Below, in pieces: positions 44,404 through 54,026 of a stretch of 64,000 nt of DNA (its first letter is position 1; the number at the start of each line of letters is the position of its first letter). Below the pieces are notes generated by a model. The model did not search any database. It was not told the DNA's origin and worked only from the letters and a program-made list of their open reading frames with translations. The DNA is from Pseudocitrobacter vendiensis (lineage in GTDB: Bacteria > Pseudomonadota > Gammaproteobacteria > Enterobacterales > Enterobacteriaceae): positions 1 to 64,000 of the forward strand of contig NZ_CALSBS010000020.1 of the NCBI RefSeq assembly GCF_943590815.1, read 5' to 3'. Made by a program: the position numbers and the translations under genes.

Positions 44404-45441
44404 TTATCTGGCGAGGGCAATCGTGGCTGGTGAAGCCTGTTCGAAGGCACGTTCGAGGATCTCAAGATTCGCCAGAGCTTCAGATTCCTTGACGTAATTC
44501 GGCGCGCCCTGAGTAAGGGTTTGATACAGCGCATCGTAGACGCGGCCATAGTCGCCGGTTTCCGGTTTGACTTCTTCTTTTACCGTCACGCCTTCATCGT
44601 TAACGTACTCAAGCTGCCCAATGGAGTCATCAGCCGCAAAGCCCGGTTCACCCGGCATAATATTGGCTTTGAGGCTGGTTTCCTGCTGGTCGATGCCGTA
44701 TTTCAGGTACGAGCCTTTGGTGCCGTGCACGATAAATTTCGGGTAATCGATTTTCACCAGGTGGCTGGTTTTGACGATGGCCTTCAGATCGCCGTAGAAA
44801 AGCTGCGCTTCAAAGGTGTCGTCCGGGTTGGCTTTATTACGCAGGCTACGGATGTCATAAGCGACGTGATCCGGGCGGCCAAACAGGGAAATAATCTGAT
44901 CCATCGTATGCACGCCAAGGCCATAAAACGCGCCGTCCTGCGGTAACCCTGGTTTGGTTTCCGCAACCGGGCGGAAATAGTCAAAGTGGCTTTCGATTTC
45001 CACGATATCGCCGAGCTTGCCACTCTCAATCGCCTTTTTCGCAGTCAGGAAGCAGGAGTCAAAGCGACGGTTCTGATATGGCGTAACGGTCAGCCCTTTG
45101 CTTTTCGCCAGCGCAAACAGTTCTTTCGCTTCGGCAAGCGTGGGGGTGAACGGCTTTTCGACCAACACGTTTTTCCCGGCTTCCAGCGCGCGCTTCGCGT
45201 AGTCGAAGTGGCTATCAGCGTGGGTACACACCACCACCAGCTTCACTTCGGGGTCATTGAGCACTTCATCCAGGTCGCTGGTGAAGTGAATGTGAGAATA
45301 CTGCGGATGCTGCTCTTCCGGCTTCGCGCTGCGACGATAGATATGCGCCACGTGCCAGCTGTCTTTGCGGTTCAGAACATAGGGAAGATGATAGCGGGTG
45401 GTGCTTTTACCAAAACCAATGAATGCACAATGTAGGGCCAT
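44404..45441 (-). CDS. yhhX: Gfo/Idh/MocA-type oxidoreductase YhhX
   Basis: Predicted NAD(P)-dependent oxidoreductase, 345 residues. The Rossmann start is CAFIGFGKSTTRYHLP, the EKPFTP motif (cofactor/substrate lysine) lies near residue 94, and GLGVHTMDQ holds the probable catalytic histidine. The substrate is unknown. I chose the start MALHCAFIG, with AAAGGACGACATC before it, giving the E. coli length. The longer frame runs into unconserved sequence. Confidence 0.93.
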   Translation of the reverse strand: MALHCAFIGFGKSTTRYHLPYVLNRKDSWHVAHIYRRSAKPEEQHPQYSHIHFTSDLDEVLNDPEVKLVVVCTHADSHFDYAKRALEAGKNVLVEKPFTPTLAEAKELFALAKSKGLTVTPYQNRRFDSCFLTAKKAIESGKLGDIVEIESHFDYFRPVAETKPGLPQDGAFYGLGVHTMDQIISLFGRPDHVAYDIRSLRNKANPDDTFEAQLFYGDLKAIVKTSHLVKIDYPKFIVHGTKGSYLKYGIDQQETSLKANIMPGEPGFAADDSIGQLEYVNDEGVTVKEEVKPETGDYGRVYDALYQTLTQGAPNYVKESEALANLEILERAFEQASPATIALAR

Positions 45442-45536
45442 GATGTCGTCCTTTAAAGGTATCTGGTTACACCATAGCGCAAAGCGAAGAGAGACAAAAT
45501 GAGGAAGTTTGGACAAGGAATGACACCAATGCCCGT

Positions 45537-45651
45537 GCACCAGCCGTCGGCGTCGCAGCCAGTTTGTTCACGGCCTGCGCGCAGCAACCGGAGCGTACTT
45601 AATGTACTGAGGATGGCGAGCACAGCCCGGGAACAAAATGGCAAGTAAGCC
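45537..45651. repeat. Recurrent-type intergenic element upstream of ryhB's terminator
   Basis: The stretch reads GCGCAGCAACCGGAGCGTAC, TTAATGTACTGAGGATGGCG, AGCACAGCCC and AACAAAATGGCAAGTAA. From memory, similar sequence recurs between enterobacterial genes and gives rise to spurious short proteins annotated as hypothetical. It contains the small inverted repeat GTAC-TTAAT-GTAC. No gene is called here. Confidence 0.45.
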
Positions 45652-45671
45652 AGGCTGGAACAATCCCCAAA

Positions 45672-45765
45672 AAAAAAGCCAGCACGCGGCTGGCTAAAGT
45701 AATACTGGAAGCAATGTGAGCAATGTCGTGCTTTCAGGTTCTCCCTCAGGGGTCTTCCTGAATGC
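45672..45765 (-). ncRNA. ryhB: Iron-stress small RNA RyhB
   Basis: The minus strand reads TCAGGAAGACCC...GAGAACCTGAAAGC, then ACGACATTGCTCACATTGCT, TCCAGTATTACTTTAGCCAG and a GC stem (AGCCAGC/GCTGGCT) with a T9 tail. This is the RyhB sequence, including its conserved seed around ACATTGCTCACATTGC. In E. coli it also lies between yhhX and yhhY. It pairs, with Hfq, to mRNAs of iron-using proteins when iron is short. The 5' end is set by comparison with E. coli and could be a few bases off. Confidence 0.93.
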
Positions 45766-45767
45766 AG

Positions 45768-45786
45768 GACAATAATAATCATTCTC
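45768..45786. promoter_or_regulatory. Fur box of ryhB
   Basis: GACAATAATAATCATTCTC matches the Fur consensus GATAATGATAATCATTATC at 16 of 19 positions. It overlaps the expected -10 region of ryhB just upstream of the RNA start. Confidence 0.88.
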
Positions 45787-45887
45787 ATTCGCACTTGTCC
45801 AACACTTTTTGCAAAAAATGTCAGTTGACTCCGCTTTTAAAGTCAATGATGTTGAAAGGGATAATCCCCCCACAGAGGAAACAAGGA

Positions 45888-46391
45888 ATGAGTGAGATAG
45901 TAATACGCCACGCGGAACCTAAAGATTACGCTGCCATTCGGCAGATCCACGCCCAACCGGAGGTGTATTACAACACGCTACAGGTTCCCCATCCTTCTGA
46001 GCAAATGTGGGAAGCGCGTCTCGCCGACCAGCCCGGCATCAAGCAGCTGGTCGCCTGCATTGACGACACGGTGGTCGGGCATCTGTGTATCGACGTAGCG
46101 CAACGCCCACGTCGCAGCCATGTGGCCGATTTCGGCATTTGCGTTGATGCTGGCTGGCAAAACCGCGGCGTCGCCAGTGCGTTAGTGCGCGAGATGATTG
46201 ATATGTGCGACAACTGGCTGCGCGTAGAGCGTATAGAGCTCACCGTGTTTGTCGATAACGCCCCGGCGGTTGCGGTGTATAAGAAGCACGGATTTGAAAT
46301 TGAAGGCACCGGGAAGAAGTACGGGCTGCGCAACGGCGAATATGTGGATGCGTATTTTATGGCGCGAGTGAAAGGCGTTCGTGCGGCCTGA
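45888..46391 (+). CDS. yhhY: GNAT N-acetyltransferase YhhY (AaaT)
   Basis: GNAT acetyltransferase, 167 residues, with the acetyl-CoA loop QNRGVASALVREM and the C-terminal KKHGFEIEGTGKKYG. E. coli YhhY (AaaT) acetylates certain amino acids such as methionine and some phenylalanine analogues. The start at MSEIVIRHAE follows AAGGA and the family. The longer frame would cross the ryhB promoter. Confidence 0.93.
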   Translation: MSEIVIRHAEPKDYAAIRQIHAQPEVYYNTLQVPHPSEQMWEARLADQPGIKQLVACIDDTVVGHLCIDVAQRPRRSHVADFGICVDAGWQNRGVASALVREMIDMCDNWLRVERIELTVFVDNAPAVAVYKKHGFEIEGTGKKYGLRNGEYVDAYFMARVKGVRAA

Positions 46392-46393
46392 TG

Positions 46394-46440
46394 CCCTCAC
46401 CCCGGCCCTCTCCCACAGGGAGAGGGTTAGGGTGAGGGGG
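46394..46440. repeat. CCCTCTCCC/GGGAGAGGG repeat between yhhY and ggt
   Basis: Full copy: CCCTCACCCCGGCCCTCTCC, then CACAGGGAGAGG and GTTAGGGTGAGGGGG. The arms form a long hairpin of about 20 bp between convergent genes. Confidence 0.9.
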
Positions 46441-46447
46441 GTTAAAT

Positions 46448-48199
46448 TCAGTACCCCGCCGCCAAATCATCCACCGAACGCGGGTCAGACGCGCCATACA
46501 GCGTGCCATCTGGCCCTACCATAATGCTCTGCGTACTGCCCATCGCCTCTTTCAGGGCCACTTTCTGCCCCTTCTGCTCAAGCAACTTCAACGTATCCGG
46601 GCTAAAGCCCTTCTCCACGCGCAGTTCATCCGGCAGCCACTGGTGGTGGAATCGCGGTGCGTTAGTGGCTTCGGCGACATTCATCCCATAATCGATGGTA
46701 TTCACCACCATTTGCAGCACCGTGGTGATAATCCGGCTGCCGCCAGGGCTACCGGTAACCAGCCAGGTTTTGCCGTCTTTCACCACAATCGTTGGCGACA
46801 TCGACGACAACGGACGCTTCTTCGGCCCAACCGCGTTCGCGTCACCGCCGACCAGACCATAAACGTTCGGCACGCCTGGCTTGGCGGAGAAATCATCCAT
46901 CTGGTTATTCATCAGAATGCCGCTGTTCCCGGCAACAATCCCGGTACCGAAGGTGGTGTTCAGTGTATAGGTCACCGCCACCGCGTTACCGTCTTTATCC
47001 ACCACTGAGAAATGGGTGGTTTGATTACTCTCGTAAGGCGCGAGCTTGCCAGGACGAATTTCGCTGGAGGGTTTCGCCTTGTTGACGTCAATCTGTTCGG
47101 CTATCGACTTCGCATAGGCTTTGCTGGTCAGCGCCTGCCACGGCACCTTCACAAAATCGGGGTCGCCAAGATATTCCGAGCGATCCGCATAGGCGCGCTT
47201 CTCAGCTTCCGCCATCACCTGCATGGCGTCAGCGCTGCCAAAGCCATATTTATGCATGTCGAAATTTTCGAGAATATTGAGGATTTGCACAATGTGGATC
47301 CCACCAGAAGACGGCGGCGGCATCGAGAAGACCTGATAACCGCGATAATCACCGCTGATTGGCGTGCGCTCTACCGCTTTGTACTCCGCAAGATCCGCTT
47401 TGGTGATAAGCCCACCGTGTTTGTGCATCTCGTCGGCAATCTGATCGGCGATAACACCTTTATAAAACGCATCCGGGCCGTTTTCAGCAATCATCTCCAG
47501 GCTTTTCGCCAGATCTTTCTGTACCAGCTTGTCGCCCTTTTTCAGCGGCTCACCGTCTTTCCAGAAAATCGCTTTACTGTTTTCATGGTTGGGAATGACT
47601 TCACTGCCGTAGGTTTTGAGATCGTCGGCCAGCGCGTCGTTCACCACAAAGCCATCGCGCGCCAGTTTGTACGCGGGCTGAACCACTTTATTGAGCGGCA
47701 GCGTGCCGTACTTTTCCAGCGCCAGTGAGAAACCCGCCACCGTGCCCGGCGTGCCGGAGGCCAGATGTGAGGTCAGCGATTTTTTGCTGTCCGGGTTGCC
47801 GTGATCATCGAGGAACATATCGCGCGTAGCCTGGGCGGGGGCCATTTCACGGAAGTCGATAGCCGTTGTCTTCCCGTCTTTGGTGCGCAGCAGCATAAAT
47901 CCACCGCCGCCCAGGTTCCCGGCTTGCGGATGCGTCACCGCCAGCGCATACCCCACCGCCACGGCCGCATCAACGGCATTACCGCCCTCTTTCAGGATTT
48001 GCACCCCGACCTGGGTGGCGAGCGCGTCCACCGACGCCACCATCCCCTGATGCGCGCGCACCGGGTGAAAAACATCTTCCTCTACGCCATAAGATACCGG
48101 TGGTGCAGCAGGCTCGGTCGTCGCTGCCGCCACGGCAAAACTCCCTCCGGCGGTCAGCGCAGCAATCGCCAGCCAACGCGCAATCGTCTGTTTCATCAT
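46448..48199 (-). CDS. ggt: Gamma-glutamyltranspeptidase Ggt
   Basis: Periplasmic enzyme that cleaves or transfers the gamma-glutamyl group of glutathione. It has 583 residues: signal peptide (about 1-25), then a proenzyme that cuts itself between Q393 and T394 in NQTTHFSVVD, freeing the catalytic threonine. Other marks are GNLGGGGFM, MPPPSSGG and the PLSSMSPTIV and GSPGGSRI loops of the small subunit. It stands alone on this strand. Confidence 0.97.
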   Translation of the reverse strand: MMKQTIARWLAIAALTAGGSFAVAAATTEPAAPPVSYGVEEDVFHPVRAHQGMVASVDALATQVGVQILKEGGNAVDAAVAVGYALAVTHPQAGNLGGGGFMLLRTKDGKTTAIDFREMAPAQATRDMFLDDHGNPDSKKSLTSHLASGTPGTVAGFSLALEKYGTLPLNKVVQPAYKLARDGFVVNDALADDLKTYGSEVIPNHENSKAIFWKDGEPLKKGDKLVQKDLAKSLEMIAENGPDAFYKGVIADQIADEMHKHGGLITKADLAEYKAVERTPISGDYRGYQVFSMPPPSSGGIHIVQILNILENFDMHKYGFGSADAMQVMAEAEKRAYADRSEYLGDPDFVKVPWQALTSKAYAKSIAEQIDVNKAKPSSEIRPGKLAPYESNQTTHFSVVDKDGNAVAVTYTLNTTFGTGIVAGNSGILMNNQMDDFSAKPGVPNVYGLVGGDANAVGPKKRPLSSMSPTIVVKDGKTWLVTGSPGGSRIITTVLQMVVNTIDYGMNVAEATNAPRFHHQWLPDELRVEKGFSPDTLKLLEQKGQKVALKEAMGSTQSIMVGPDGTLYGASDPRSVDDLAAGY

Positions 48200-48320
48200 C
48201 GTTGTTCTCCAAAATTGGGGTAACAGGTCCCGTTTAAGCCTGGTTCAAAACTCCTAAATAATCATCGTTATGGCGAAAACGAGGTAAACTTAAGTGATCC
48301 CTCAGAAGGGAGGAGAGACA

Positions 48321-48761
48321 ATGAAACGATTATTGATTCTGGCGGCACTGCTTCCGTTTGCCGCTTCAGCGCAGCCGCTTAATACCACCAACAACCCCAA
48401 TCTGCCGGATTACAAAATTCCGAGCCAGCAGCGGTTACAGACCCAAATGAAATCGCAGCAGGTGCAGCAGAAAGGGATGCTGAATCAGCAGTTACAGACG
48501 CAGACACGCGTCCAGCAGCAGCAATTACAAACGCAGATGAATAATGACAGGCAGCGTATCCAGCAGGCCCAGCCGGGGGAGCGAAACCCCGCCGGTCAGC
48601 AAATGCTCCCCAATACTAACGGCGGGATGCTGAACCAGGGCGGGGCATCACGCAATAGCGATTCGATGCTGAATAATCAGCAACATATGCTGCCGCAACG
48701 GCAAAACGGCGACATGCTGAATAACAATCCGAATCTGCCGGTGAAAACGAATTTGCCCTAA
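48321..48761 (+). CDS. yhhA: Exported Gln/Asn-rich protein YhhA (DUF2756)
   Basis: A 146-residue secreted protein with a short signal peptide ([17 protein letters not shown]). The mature part is very rich in Q and N with repeated motifs (QLQTQ, MLNQQ, MLPN) and is probably disordered or amyloid-prone. The E. coli orthologue has the same length and unknown role. The start follows GGAGAGAC. Its 3' end overlaps the ugpQ stop by 4 bases. Confidence 0.88.
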   Translation: MKRLLILAALLPFAASAQPLNTTNNPNLPDYKIPSQQRLQTQMKSQQVQQKGMLNQQLQTQTRVQQQQLQTQMNNDRQRIQQAQPGERNPAGQQMLPNTNGGMLNQGGASRNSDSMLNNQQHMLPQRQNGDMLNNNPNLPVKTNLP

Positions 48762-49498
48762 GGCTGGAAATCCGGGCCGATAATATCAATGGCATCAGTG
48801 CAGATGCAGTTCACGCCCCAGCGCAGCAGTTGTGATGCGCGCTGGGGCCTGTTCACCGTGTACACCAGAATCTTCAGACCCGCCTCACGCAGGGCATCCA
48901 CGCGCGCTTCATCCAGCAGTTTGTGGTTGAGGTGAATCGATACGCAGCCCAGCCGCGTGGTCAGTTCACGCCAGTCATCACGCCATTCATCAAGCAGTAA
49001 GCCGCGCGGCAATTCCGGTGCAACCTCCTGTGCCGCTTCCAGCGCATCAATTTCAAACGATGAGAGCAGCGGCGGCGTCATATCCGCCCACAGTTCACGC
49101 GCCGCCAGCGCCACGATTTTCCCTGTGAGTGGCCCGGTTCCGGTGGTCGGTTTGATTTCGATGTTCGCCATCATCCCGTATTCACGACAACGTTCCGCCA
49201 CCTGCGAGAGCAGCGGTAGCGGTTCACCTTTGAATTCACCGCTAAACCAGCCACCCGCATCCACGCGCAGTAAATCGTGCCAGTTCAGTTCCCCCGCTAC
49301 GCCCCAGCCGTTGCTGGTGCGTTCGAGGTTATCGTCGTGCAGCAGGAAAATTTCGCCGTCTTTCGACAATTTTACGTCGAACTCAATCATGGTGTGACCG
49401 TATCGCGCCCCCACATCAATCGCCGCCAGCGTGTTTTCCGGGGCCAGTCTGCCGCCGCCACGATGGGCCGCAACGTGGGGATAAGGCCAGTTACTCAT
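48758..49498 (-). CDS. ugpQ: Glycerophosphodiester phosphodiesterase UgpQ
   Basis: Cytoplasmic enzyme that splits glycerophosphodiesters into glycerol 3-phosphate and an alcohol, working on what the Ugp transporter brings in. It has 246 residues and a GDPD barrel. Active-site residues are H12 (AHRGG), E39/D41 ([10 protein letters not shown]) and H54 ([10 protein letters not shown]). It overlaps ugpC by 4 bases, as last gene of ugpBAECQ. Confidence 0.97.
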   Translation of the reverse strand: MSNWPYPHVAAHRGGGRLAPENTLAAIDVGARYGHTMIEFDVKLSKDGEIFLLHDDNLERTSNGWGVAGELNWHDLLRVDAGGWFSGEFKGEPLPLLSQVAERCREYGMMANIEIKPTTGTGPLTGKIVALAARELWADMTPPLLSSFEIDALEAAQEVAPELPRGLLLDEWRDDWRELTTRLGCVSIHLNHKLLDEARVDALREAGLKILVYTVNRPQRASQLLRWGVNCICTDAIDIIGPDFQP

Positions 49499-50565
49499 AT
49501 TCTTTGTCCTGTTTCGCCATCAAAAAGATGCAAATGATTGTCCGGCACATGCAGCCACAGCGTGCTGCCCGCCGTCGGGCGTTCCTGATGAGACAGACGC
49601 ACCACCAGCTTTTGCGCGCCCCAGCGACCATGTGCGAGGTTATCCGCACCGAGCATCTCCAGCGTGTCCATCACCAACGGTATGCCGCCTTCCGCCTGCG
49701 AGCTTAACGCAATATGCTCCGGGCGGATACCGAGCGTCATTTTACGCCCGGCGTGCTGGCGAGCCTCACCCTTCAACGGTATCGTCAGGCCCTCTTCCAG
49801 TTCAAAGTGCGTGCCTTCGTTGTTGATACGCCCGGCCAGCAGGTTCATCGCCGGGCTACCGATAAAGCTCGCCACAAACAGGCTGGCGGGTTTTTCGTAC
49901 ACTTCAACCGGCGTACCAATCTGTTCGGCAACGCCGCCGTTCATCACCATCACCCGCTGGGCGAGGGTCATCGCCTCAACCTGATCGTGGGTCACGTACA
50001 GCGAAGTGGTTTTCAGGCGGCGATGCAGTTGTTGCAGCTCAAGGCGCATCTGCACACGCAGCTTGGCATCCAGATTCGAGAGTGGCTCATCGAACAGGAA
50101 CACCGCTGGGTCGCGCACAATTGCGCGGCCCATCGCCACGCGCTGACGCTGACCGCCAGAAAGCTCGCGCGGGCGACGCTTGAGCAGGCCGTCCAGCTCC
50201 AGAATACGCGCGGCCTCTTTCACCCGCTCAGCAATCTGCCGTTTACCCATGCCGCGAATTTTCAACCCCCACGCCATGTTCTCTTCTACGCTCATATGCG
50301 GGTAGAGAGCGTAGTTCTGGAACACCATCGCAATGCCGCGATCTTTCGGCTCCATTTCGGTCACACGCTTGCCGTCAATCCAGATATCGCCACTGGTCGC
50401 CCGTTCAAGCCCGGCGACCATGCGCAGCAGCGTAGACTTCCCGCAGCCGGACGGCCCAACCATCACGATGAATTCGCCATCGGCCACGTCCAGCGTCAGC
50501 GGTTTAATGACCTGGGTTTTGCCATCCCAGCTTTTGGTTATTGCCTGTAATTTCAGTCCTGCCAT
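49495..50565 (-). CDS. ugpC: sn-Glycerol-3-phosphate ABC transporter ATPase UgpC
   Basis: ABC ATPase of the MalK class, 356 residues. Walker A GPSGCGKS is at 37-44, the signature is [10 protein letters not shown], Walker B is [12 protein letters not shown], and the switch histidine is in VTHDQ. A C-terminal TOBE-type regulatory domain is present. I chose the ATG just after the ugpE stop, giving the E. coli length. A GTG 12 bases earlier is possible. Confidence 0.97.
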   Translation of the reverse strand: MAGLKLQAITKSWDGKTQVIKPLTLDVADGEFIVMVGPSGCGKSTLLRMVAGLERATSGDIWIDGKRVTEMEPKDRGIAMVFQNYALYPHMSVEENMAWGLKIRGMGKRQIAERVKEAARILELDGLLKRRPRELSGGQRQRVAMGRAIVRDPAVFLFDEPLSNLDAKLRVQMRLELQQLHRRLKTTSLYVTHDQVEAMTLAQRVMVMNGGVAEQIGTPVEVYEKPASLFVASFIGSPAMNLLAGRINNEGTHFELEEGLTIPLKGEARQHAGRKMTLGIRPEHIALSSQAEGGIPLVMDTLEMLGADNLAHGRWGAQKLVVRLSHQERPTAGSTLWLHVPDNHLHLFDGETGQRI

Positions 50566-50566
50566 C

Positions 50567-51412
50567 TTATTTCTCACTGTCCACTAAACCGCGTACAAAG
50601 GCACGCTGCATCACTAAAACAATCACCACGGGTGGGATAAGCGTTAATAACATCGCTGCCATCACCTGGTTCCATTGGGTTGTGCCTTCGCCGGTGGCGA
50701 TCATGCCTTTGATACCCGCAACGGTGGTGCCGAGATCCACATCAGTGATGATCAGCAGCGGCCACAGATACTGGTTCCAGCCATAGATAAAGGTGATCAC
50801 GAAAAGCGCCGCCAGATTGGTTTTCGACAGCGGGAAGACAATGTCGCGGAAGAAACGCATCGGCGAGGCGCCATCAATACGCGCGGCTTCCACCAGTTCG
50901 TCCGGGAGCGTCATAAAGAACTGACGAAACAGGAACGTCGCGGTTGCCGAGGCCATTAACGGCAGCGTTAGCCCGGCGTAGCTATCCAGCATCTTCAGGT
51001 TGGCAATGACCTCTACCGTCGGGAAGATACGCACTTCAACCGGCAGCATCAGCGTGATAAAAATCATCCAGAAAAAGAGGTTACGCAGCGGAAAGCGAAA
51101 CCAAACAATCGCAAACGCAGAGAGCATCGAGACGGTGATTTTGCCCACCGTTATACTGAAGGCCATCACAAAACTGTTCAGCATCATTCGCCAGAACGGT
51201 GCGCTGTTCACGCCAACACCGTTCACCCAGATGTGGTGCACATTTTCCAGCAGATGCGTCCCTGGTATCAGCGTCATTGGCGTGGCAAATACCGCCTGAT
51301 CATCCAGCGTCGCCGCCACGAAGGCGACGTACAGCGGGAAGAGAATGACCGCAATTCCCATAATCAACATCGTATGGCTGAATATCGTCAGCCCCGGACG
51401 GTTCTCAATCAT
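50567..51412 (-). CDS. ugpE: sn-Glycerol-3-phosphate permease subunit UgpE
   Basis: ABC inner-membrane subunit, 281 residues, six helices. The ATPase-contact EAA loop reads [20 protein letters not shown]. It overlaps the ugpA stop by 4 bases. Confidence 0.97.
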   Translation of the reverse strand: MIENRPGLTIFSHTMLIMGIAVILFPLYVAFVAATLDDQAVFATPMTLIPGTHLLENVHHIWVNGVGVNSAPFWRMMLNSFVMAFSITVGKITVSMLSAFAIVWFRFPLRNLFFWMIFITLMLPVEVRIFPTVEVIANLKMLDSYAGLTLPLMASATATFLFRQFFMTLPDELVEAARIDGASPMRFFRDIVFPLSKTNLAALFVITFIYGWNQYLWPLLIITDVDLGTTVAGIKGMIATGEGTTQWNQVMAAMLLTLIPPVVIVLVMQRAFVRGLVDSEK

Positions 51413-52296
51413 TGGTAACGCACCTTACTTTCCACATAGCGGAACTGCACCACCGTCAGCACGATGACGAGGAACATCAGCACCACCGACTGCGCGGCGG
51501 AGGCCGAGAGATCCAGCCCGGTAAAACCTTCGCGGTAAATTTTATAAATCAGCGTGGTCGTCGCCTGCACCGGCCCGCCCGCCGTCGCGGCATCAATCAC
51601 CGGGAAGGTGTCGAAGAAGGCGTAGACCAGGTTCACCACCAGCAGGAAAAAACTCACCGGCGCAATCAGCGGCAGGGCGAGCTTAAAGAAACGGCGAATC
51701 GGGCCGGCGCCATCAATGGCCGCCGCCTCTATCAGCGAACGCGGAATGGATTGCAGCGCGGCGTAGAAGAACAGGAAGTTGTAGCTGATTTGCTTCCACA
51801 CCGAGGCGAACACCACAAGGAACATCGCCTGACCGCTGTTTTGCGCGTGGTTCCAGTCGTAGCCAAATTCGGCGAGGAAATGGGTGATCAACCCGCGTCC
51901 TGGGTTGAAGAGGAAAATCCACAACACGGCGGCGACGGCGGGCGCGACGGCGTAAGGCAGCAGCATCAGCGTTTGATACAACCGACTGCCGCGCACGATG
52001 TATTCCACCAGCGCGGCAAAAATAAGCGAAATCACCAGGCCGCTGACGGTCACCATGGTGCTGAATTTGATCGTCGTCCAGAAAGCATCGAGATAGTAGC
52101 TGTCCTGGAACAGGGTGACGAAGTTATCCAGGCCGACAAACTGGCTGGAAAAACCAAACGGATCGACGCTTTGCAGCGAGTACCACAGCGCTTCGCCCGC
52201 AGGCCAGATAAAGAAAATAACGGTGATAACCAACTGCGGGGCAACCAGCAAATAAGGCAGCCAGCGCGAGCGGAACACCGGACGGGATGATGACAT
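51409..52296 (-). CDS. ugpA: sn-Glycerol-3-phosphate permease subunit UgpA
   Basis: ABC inner-membrane partner of UgpE, 295 residues, with six helices and the EAA loop [19 protein letters not shown]. It is separated from ugpB by about 120 bases that hold two repeat hairpins, which may lower its expression relative to the binding protein. Confidence 0.97.
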   Translation of the reverse strand: MSSSRPVFRSRWLPYLLVAPQLVITVIFFIWPAGEALWYSLQSVDPFGFSSQFVGLDNFVTLFQDSYYLDAFWTTIKFSTMVTVSGLVISLIFAALVEYIVRGSRLYQTLMLLPYAVAPAVAAVLWIFLFNPGRGLITHFLAEFGYDWNHAQNSGQAMFLVVFASVWKQISYNFLFFYAALQSIPRSLIEAAAIDGAGPIRRFFKLALPLIAPVSFFLLVVNLVYAFFDTFPVIDAATAGGPVQATTTLIYKIYREGFTGLDLSASAAQSVVLMFLVIVLTVVQFRYVESKVRYQ

Positions 52297-52319
52297 AGTT
52301 GGACTCTTGGTTGAATTTG

Positions 52320-52410
52320 CCCCTCACCCCGGCCCTCTCCCTGAGGGAGAGGGTGAAAAAACGCGCCGATCTGTCCACTCTCCCCTGGGGAGAGGGTTAG
52401 GGTGAGGGGG
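52320..52410. repeat. Double CCCTCTCCC/GGGAGAGGG repeat inside the ugp operon
   Basis: One copy with the CCCCGG flank (52320-52352) and an opposite copy with TTAGGGTGAGGGGG (52378-52410) lie between ugpB and ugpA. Hairpins here could protect ugpB mRNA, as REP units do after malE. Confidence 0.88.
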
Positions 52411-52420
52411 AAAGTACGGA

Positions 52421-53737
52421 TTAAGACTTCGTCGATTTCTCAAAGCGGCGCAGCATCTGATTCCCGCGCTCGACGGCAGAATCCAGTGCCTGCTGTGGGG
52501 TTTTCTTCCCGGTCCACACGCTTTCCAGCTCTTCATCGACAATGACGCGAATTTGCGGCATGTTGCCCAGACGCAGCCCTTTGGTGAACGGCAGCGGCGG
52601 CTTGTTCAACATCTGACGCGTCGCGGTATCCGCGCCCGGGTTCTTGTCGTAGTAGCCCTGTTCGCGGGTCAGGTCATACGCCGCGGTGGTGATTGGCAGA
52701 TAACCGGTTTTCTGATGCCACTCGGCGGCATTTTCCGGCTTCGCCAGGAATTCGAGGAACTTCGCCACGCCGGTGTAGGTTTCTTTATCTTTGCCCTGCA
52801 TCACCCACAGGCTTGCCCCGCCGATAATGGCGTTCTGCGGCGCGTCTTTGGCGTTCGCATCGTACGGCATCATGCCCACACCGTAGTTAAATTTGGCGTA
52901 CTGACGGATATTCGCCAGCGAGCCGGAAGAGGCGGTAGTAATCGCGCAATCGCCGTTATAGAACTTCTCGGTCGATTCGTCTTTACGGCCGACGTAGCTG
53001 AAATCGCCCTTCTTGTTCATCTCCTGCAACAGCGCAATGTGTTGCACCTGTTCCGGTTTATTGAATTCCAGCACCGCATCCGCACCATCAAAACCGTTGT
53101 TTTTGCTGGCAAACGGCAGGCCGTTCCAGGCGCTGAAGTTTTCCAGTTGGATCCATCCCTGCCAGCCGCTGGCGTAGCCGCACTTCATCCCCGCCGCTTT
53201 CAGTTTTTCGGTATAGGCCGCTAAGTCCTGCCAGGTTTTCGGCGGCTGTTCCGGGTCCAGACCCGCTTTTTTGAAGGCGTCTTTGTTGTAGTAGAGGACA
53301 GGCGTTGAGCTGTTAAACGGCTGAGAAAGGAGATGCCCGGTTTTCGCGTCAGAGTAGTAACCGGATACCGTCGGCACAAACTGCGACTCATCGAAATTAA
53401 TCCCGGCGTCTTTAAACACTTCATACACCGGCTTGATGGCTTTCGACGCCATCATCGTGGCGGTGCCCACTTCATACACCTGCAAAATCGCCGGGGCATT
53501 CCCGGTACGGAACGCGGCGATACCCGCACTCAGGTTCTGTTCGTAGTTACCCTTATAGATGGGCACAATTTTGTAATCCGGGTTGGCGGCATTGAAACGC
53601 TGCGCCAGAGAATCAACTTCTTTACCCAACTCCCCTTCCATCGAATGCCAGAACGGAATGTTAGTCACTGCCAGTGCCTGGCCAACAAATACCAGGCTGA
53701 GCGCCAATCCTGAGGCTGTATGTCGTAACAGTTTCAT
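52421..53737 (-). CDS. ugpB: sn-Glycerol-3-phosphate binding protein UgpB
   Basis: Periplasmic binding protein for glycerol 3-phosphate and its diesters, 438 residues with a signal peptide ending near [13 protein letters not shown]. Family contacts include [17 protein letters not shown] and [12 protein letters not shown]. It is the first gene of ugpBAECQ, under phosphate-starvation control. Confidence 0.97.
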   Translation of the reverse strand: MKLLRHTASGLALSLVFVGQALAVTNIPFWHSMEGELGKEVDSLAQRFNAANPDYKIVPIYKGNYEQNLSAGIAAFRTGNAPAILQVYEVGTATMMASKAIKPVYEVFKDAGINFDESQFVPTVSGYYSDAKTGHLLSQPFNSSTPVLYYNKDAFKKAGLDPEQPPKTWQDLAAYTEKLKAAGMKCGYASGWQGWIQLENFSAWNGLPFASKNNGFDGADAVLEFNKPEQVQHIALLQEMNKKGDFSYVGRKDESTEKFYNGDCAITTASSGSLANIRQYAKFNYGVGMMPYDANAKDAPQNAIIGGASLWVMQGKDKETYTGVAKFLEFLAKPENAAEWHQKTGYLPITTAAYDLTREQGYYDKNPGADTATRQMLNKPPLPFTKGLRLGNMPQIRVIVDEELESVWTGKKTPQQALDSAVERGNQMLRRFEKSTKS

Positions 53738-53852
53738 TGATTATCTCTCTTGTTGTTTCGAATGCGCGATTTCACGCGTTTTATGCTCGCGGGGGTAACA
53801 TGACATGCTCGAATTACAGAAAAATAACGTTTTTATTACAAAAAAAAGATAG

Positions 53853-53896
53853 TCAGGCGTCAGAGGGATGGCAAGACGATGACGCTGCGGTGACAG
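53853..53896 (-). promoter_or_regulatory. Pho box of ugpB (four units)
   Basis: On the minus strand four 11-base units follow one another: CTGTCACCGCA, GCGTCATCGTC, TTGCCATCCCT and CTGACGCCTGA. The first is a perfect CTGTCA, and the others drift. This is the PhoB-binding pattern expected for ugp, about 120 bases upstream of the start. Confidence 0.75.
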
Positions 53897-53943
53897 GAAA
53901 ATGGGAGGTGGGGCACGTATAAATACGATTCAGGCACAATAAA

Positions 53944-54019
53944 GCCGGGTGGCGACGTCGCCATACCCGGCCTGATGAGTATTGAAATTGTAGGCCCGGT
54001 AAGCGCAGCGCCACCGGGC
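53944..54019. repeat. Pair of REP palindromes
   Basis: GCCGGGTGGCGACGTCGCCA then TACCCGGCC, and then GTAGGCCCGGTAAGCGCAGC then GCCACCGGGC in opposite orientation. They lie after livF. Confidence 0.8.
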
Positions 54020-54026
54020 ATGTGCG

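Noticed and set aside
45453-45794. 113-codon minus-strand frame before yhhX
   Set aside because: It crosses ryhB and its Fur box and an element known to produce spurious proteins.
51412-52290. 292-codon plus-strand frame opposite ugpA
   Set aside because: Rich in H, Q, R and N as expected from the reverse of membrane codons. It covers exactly the ugpA interval.
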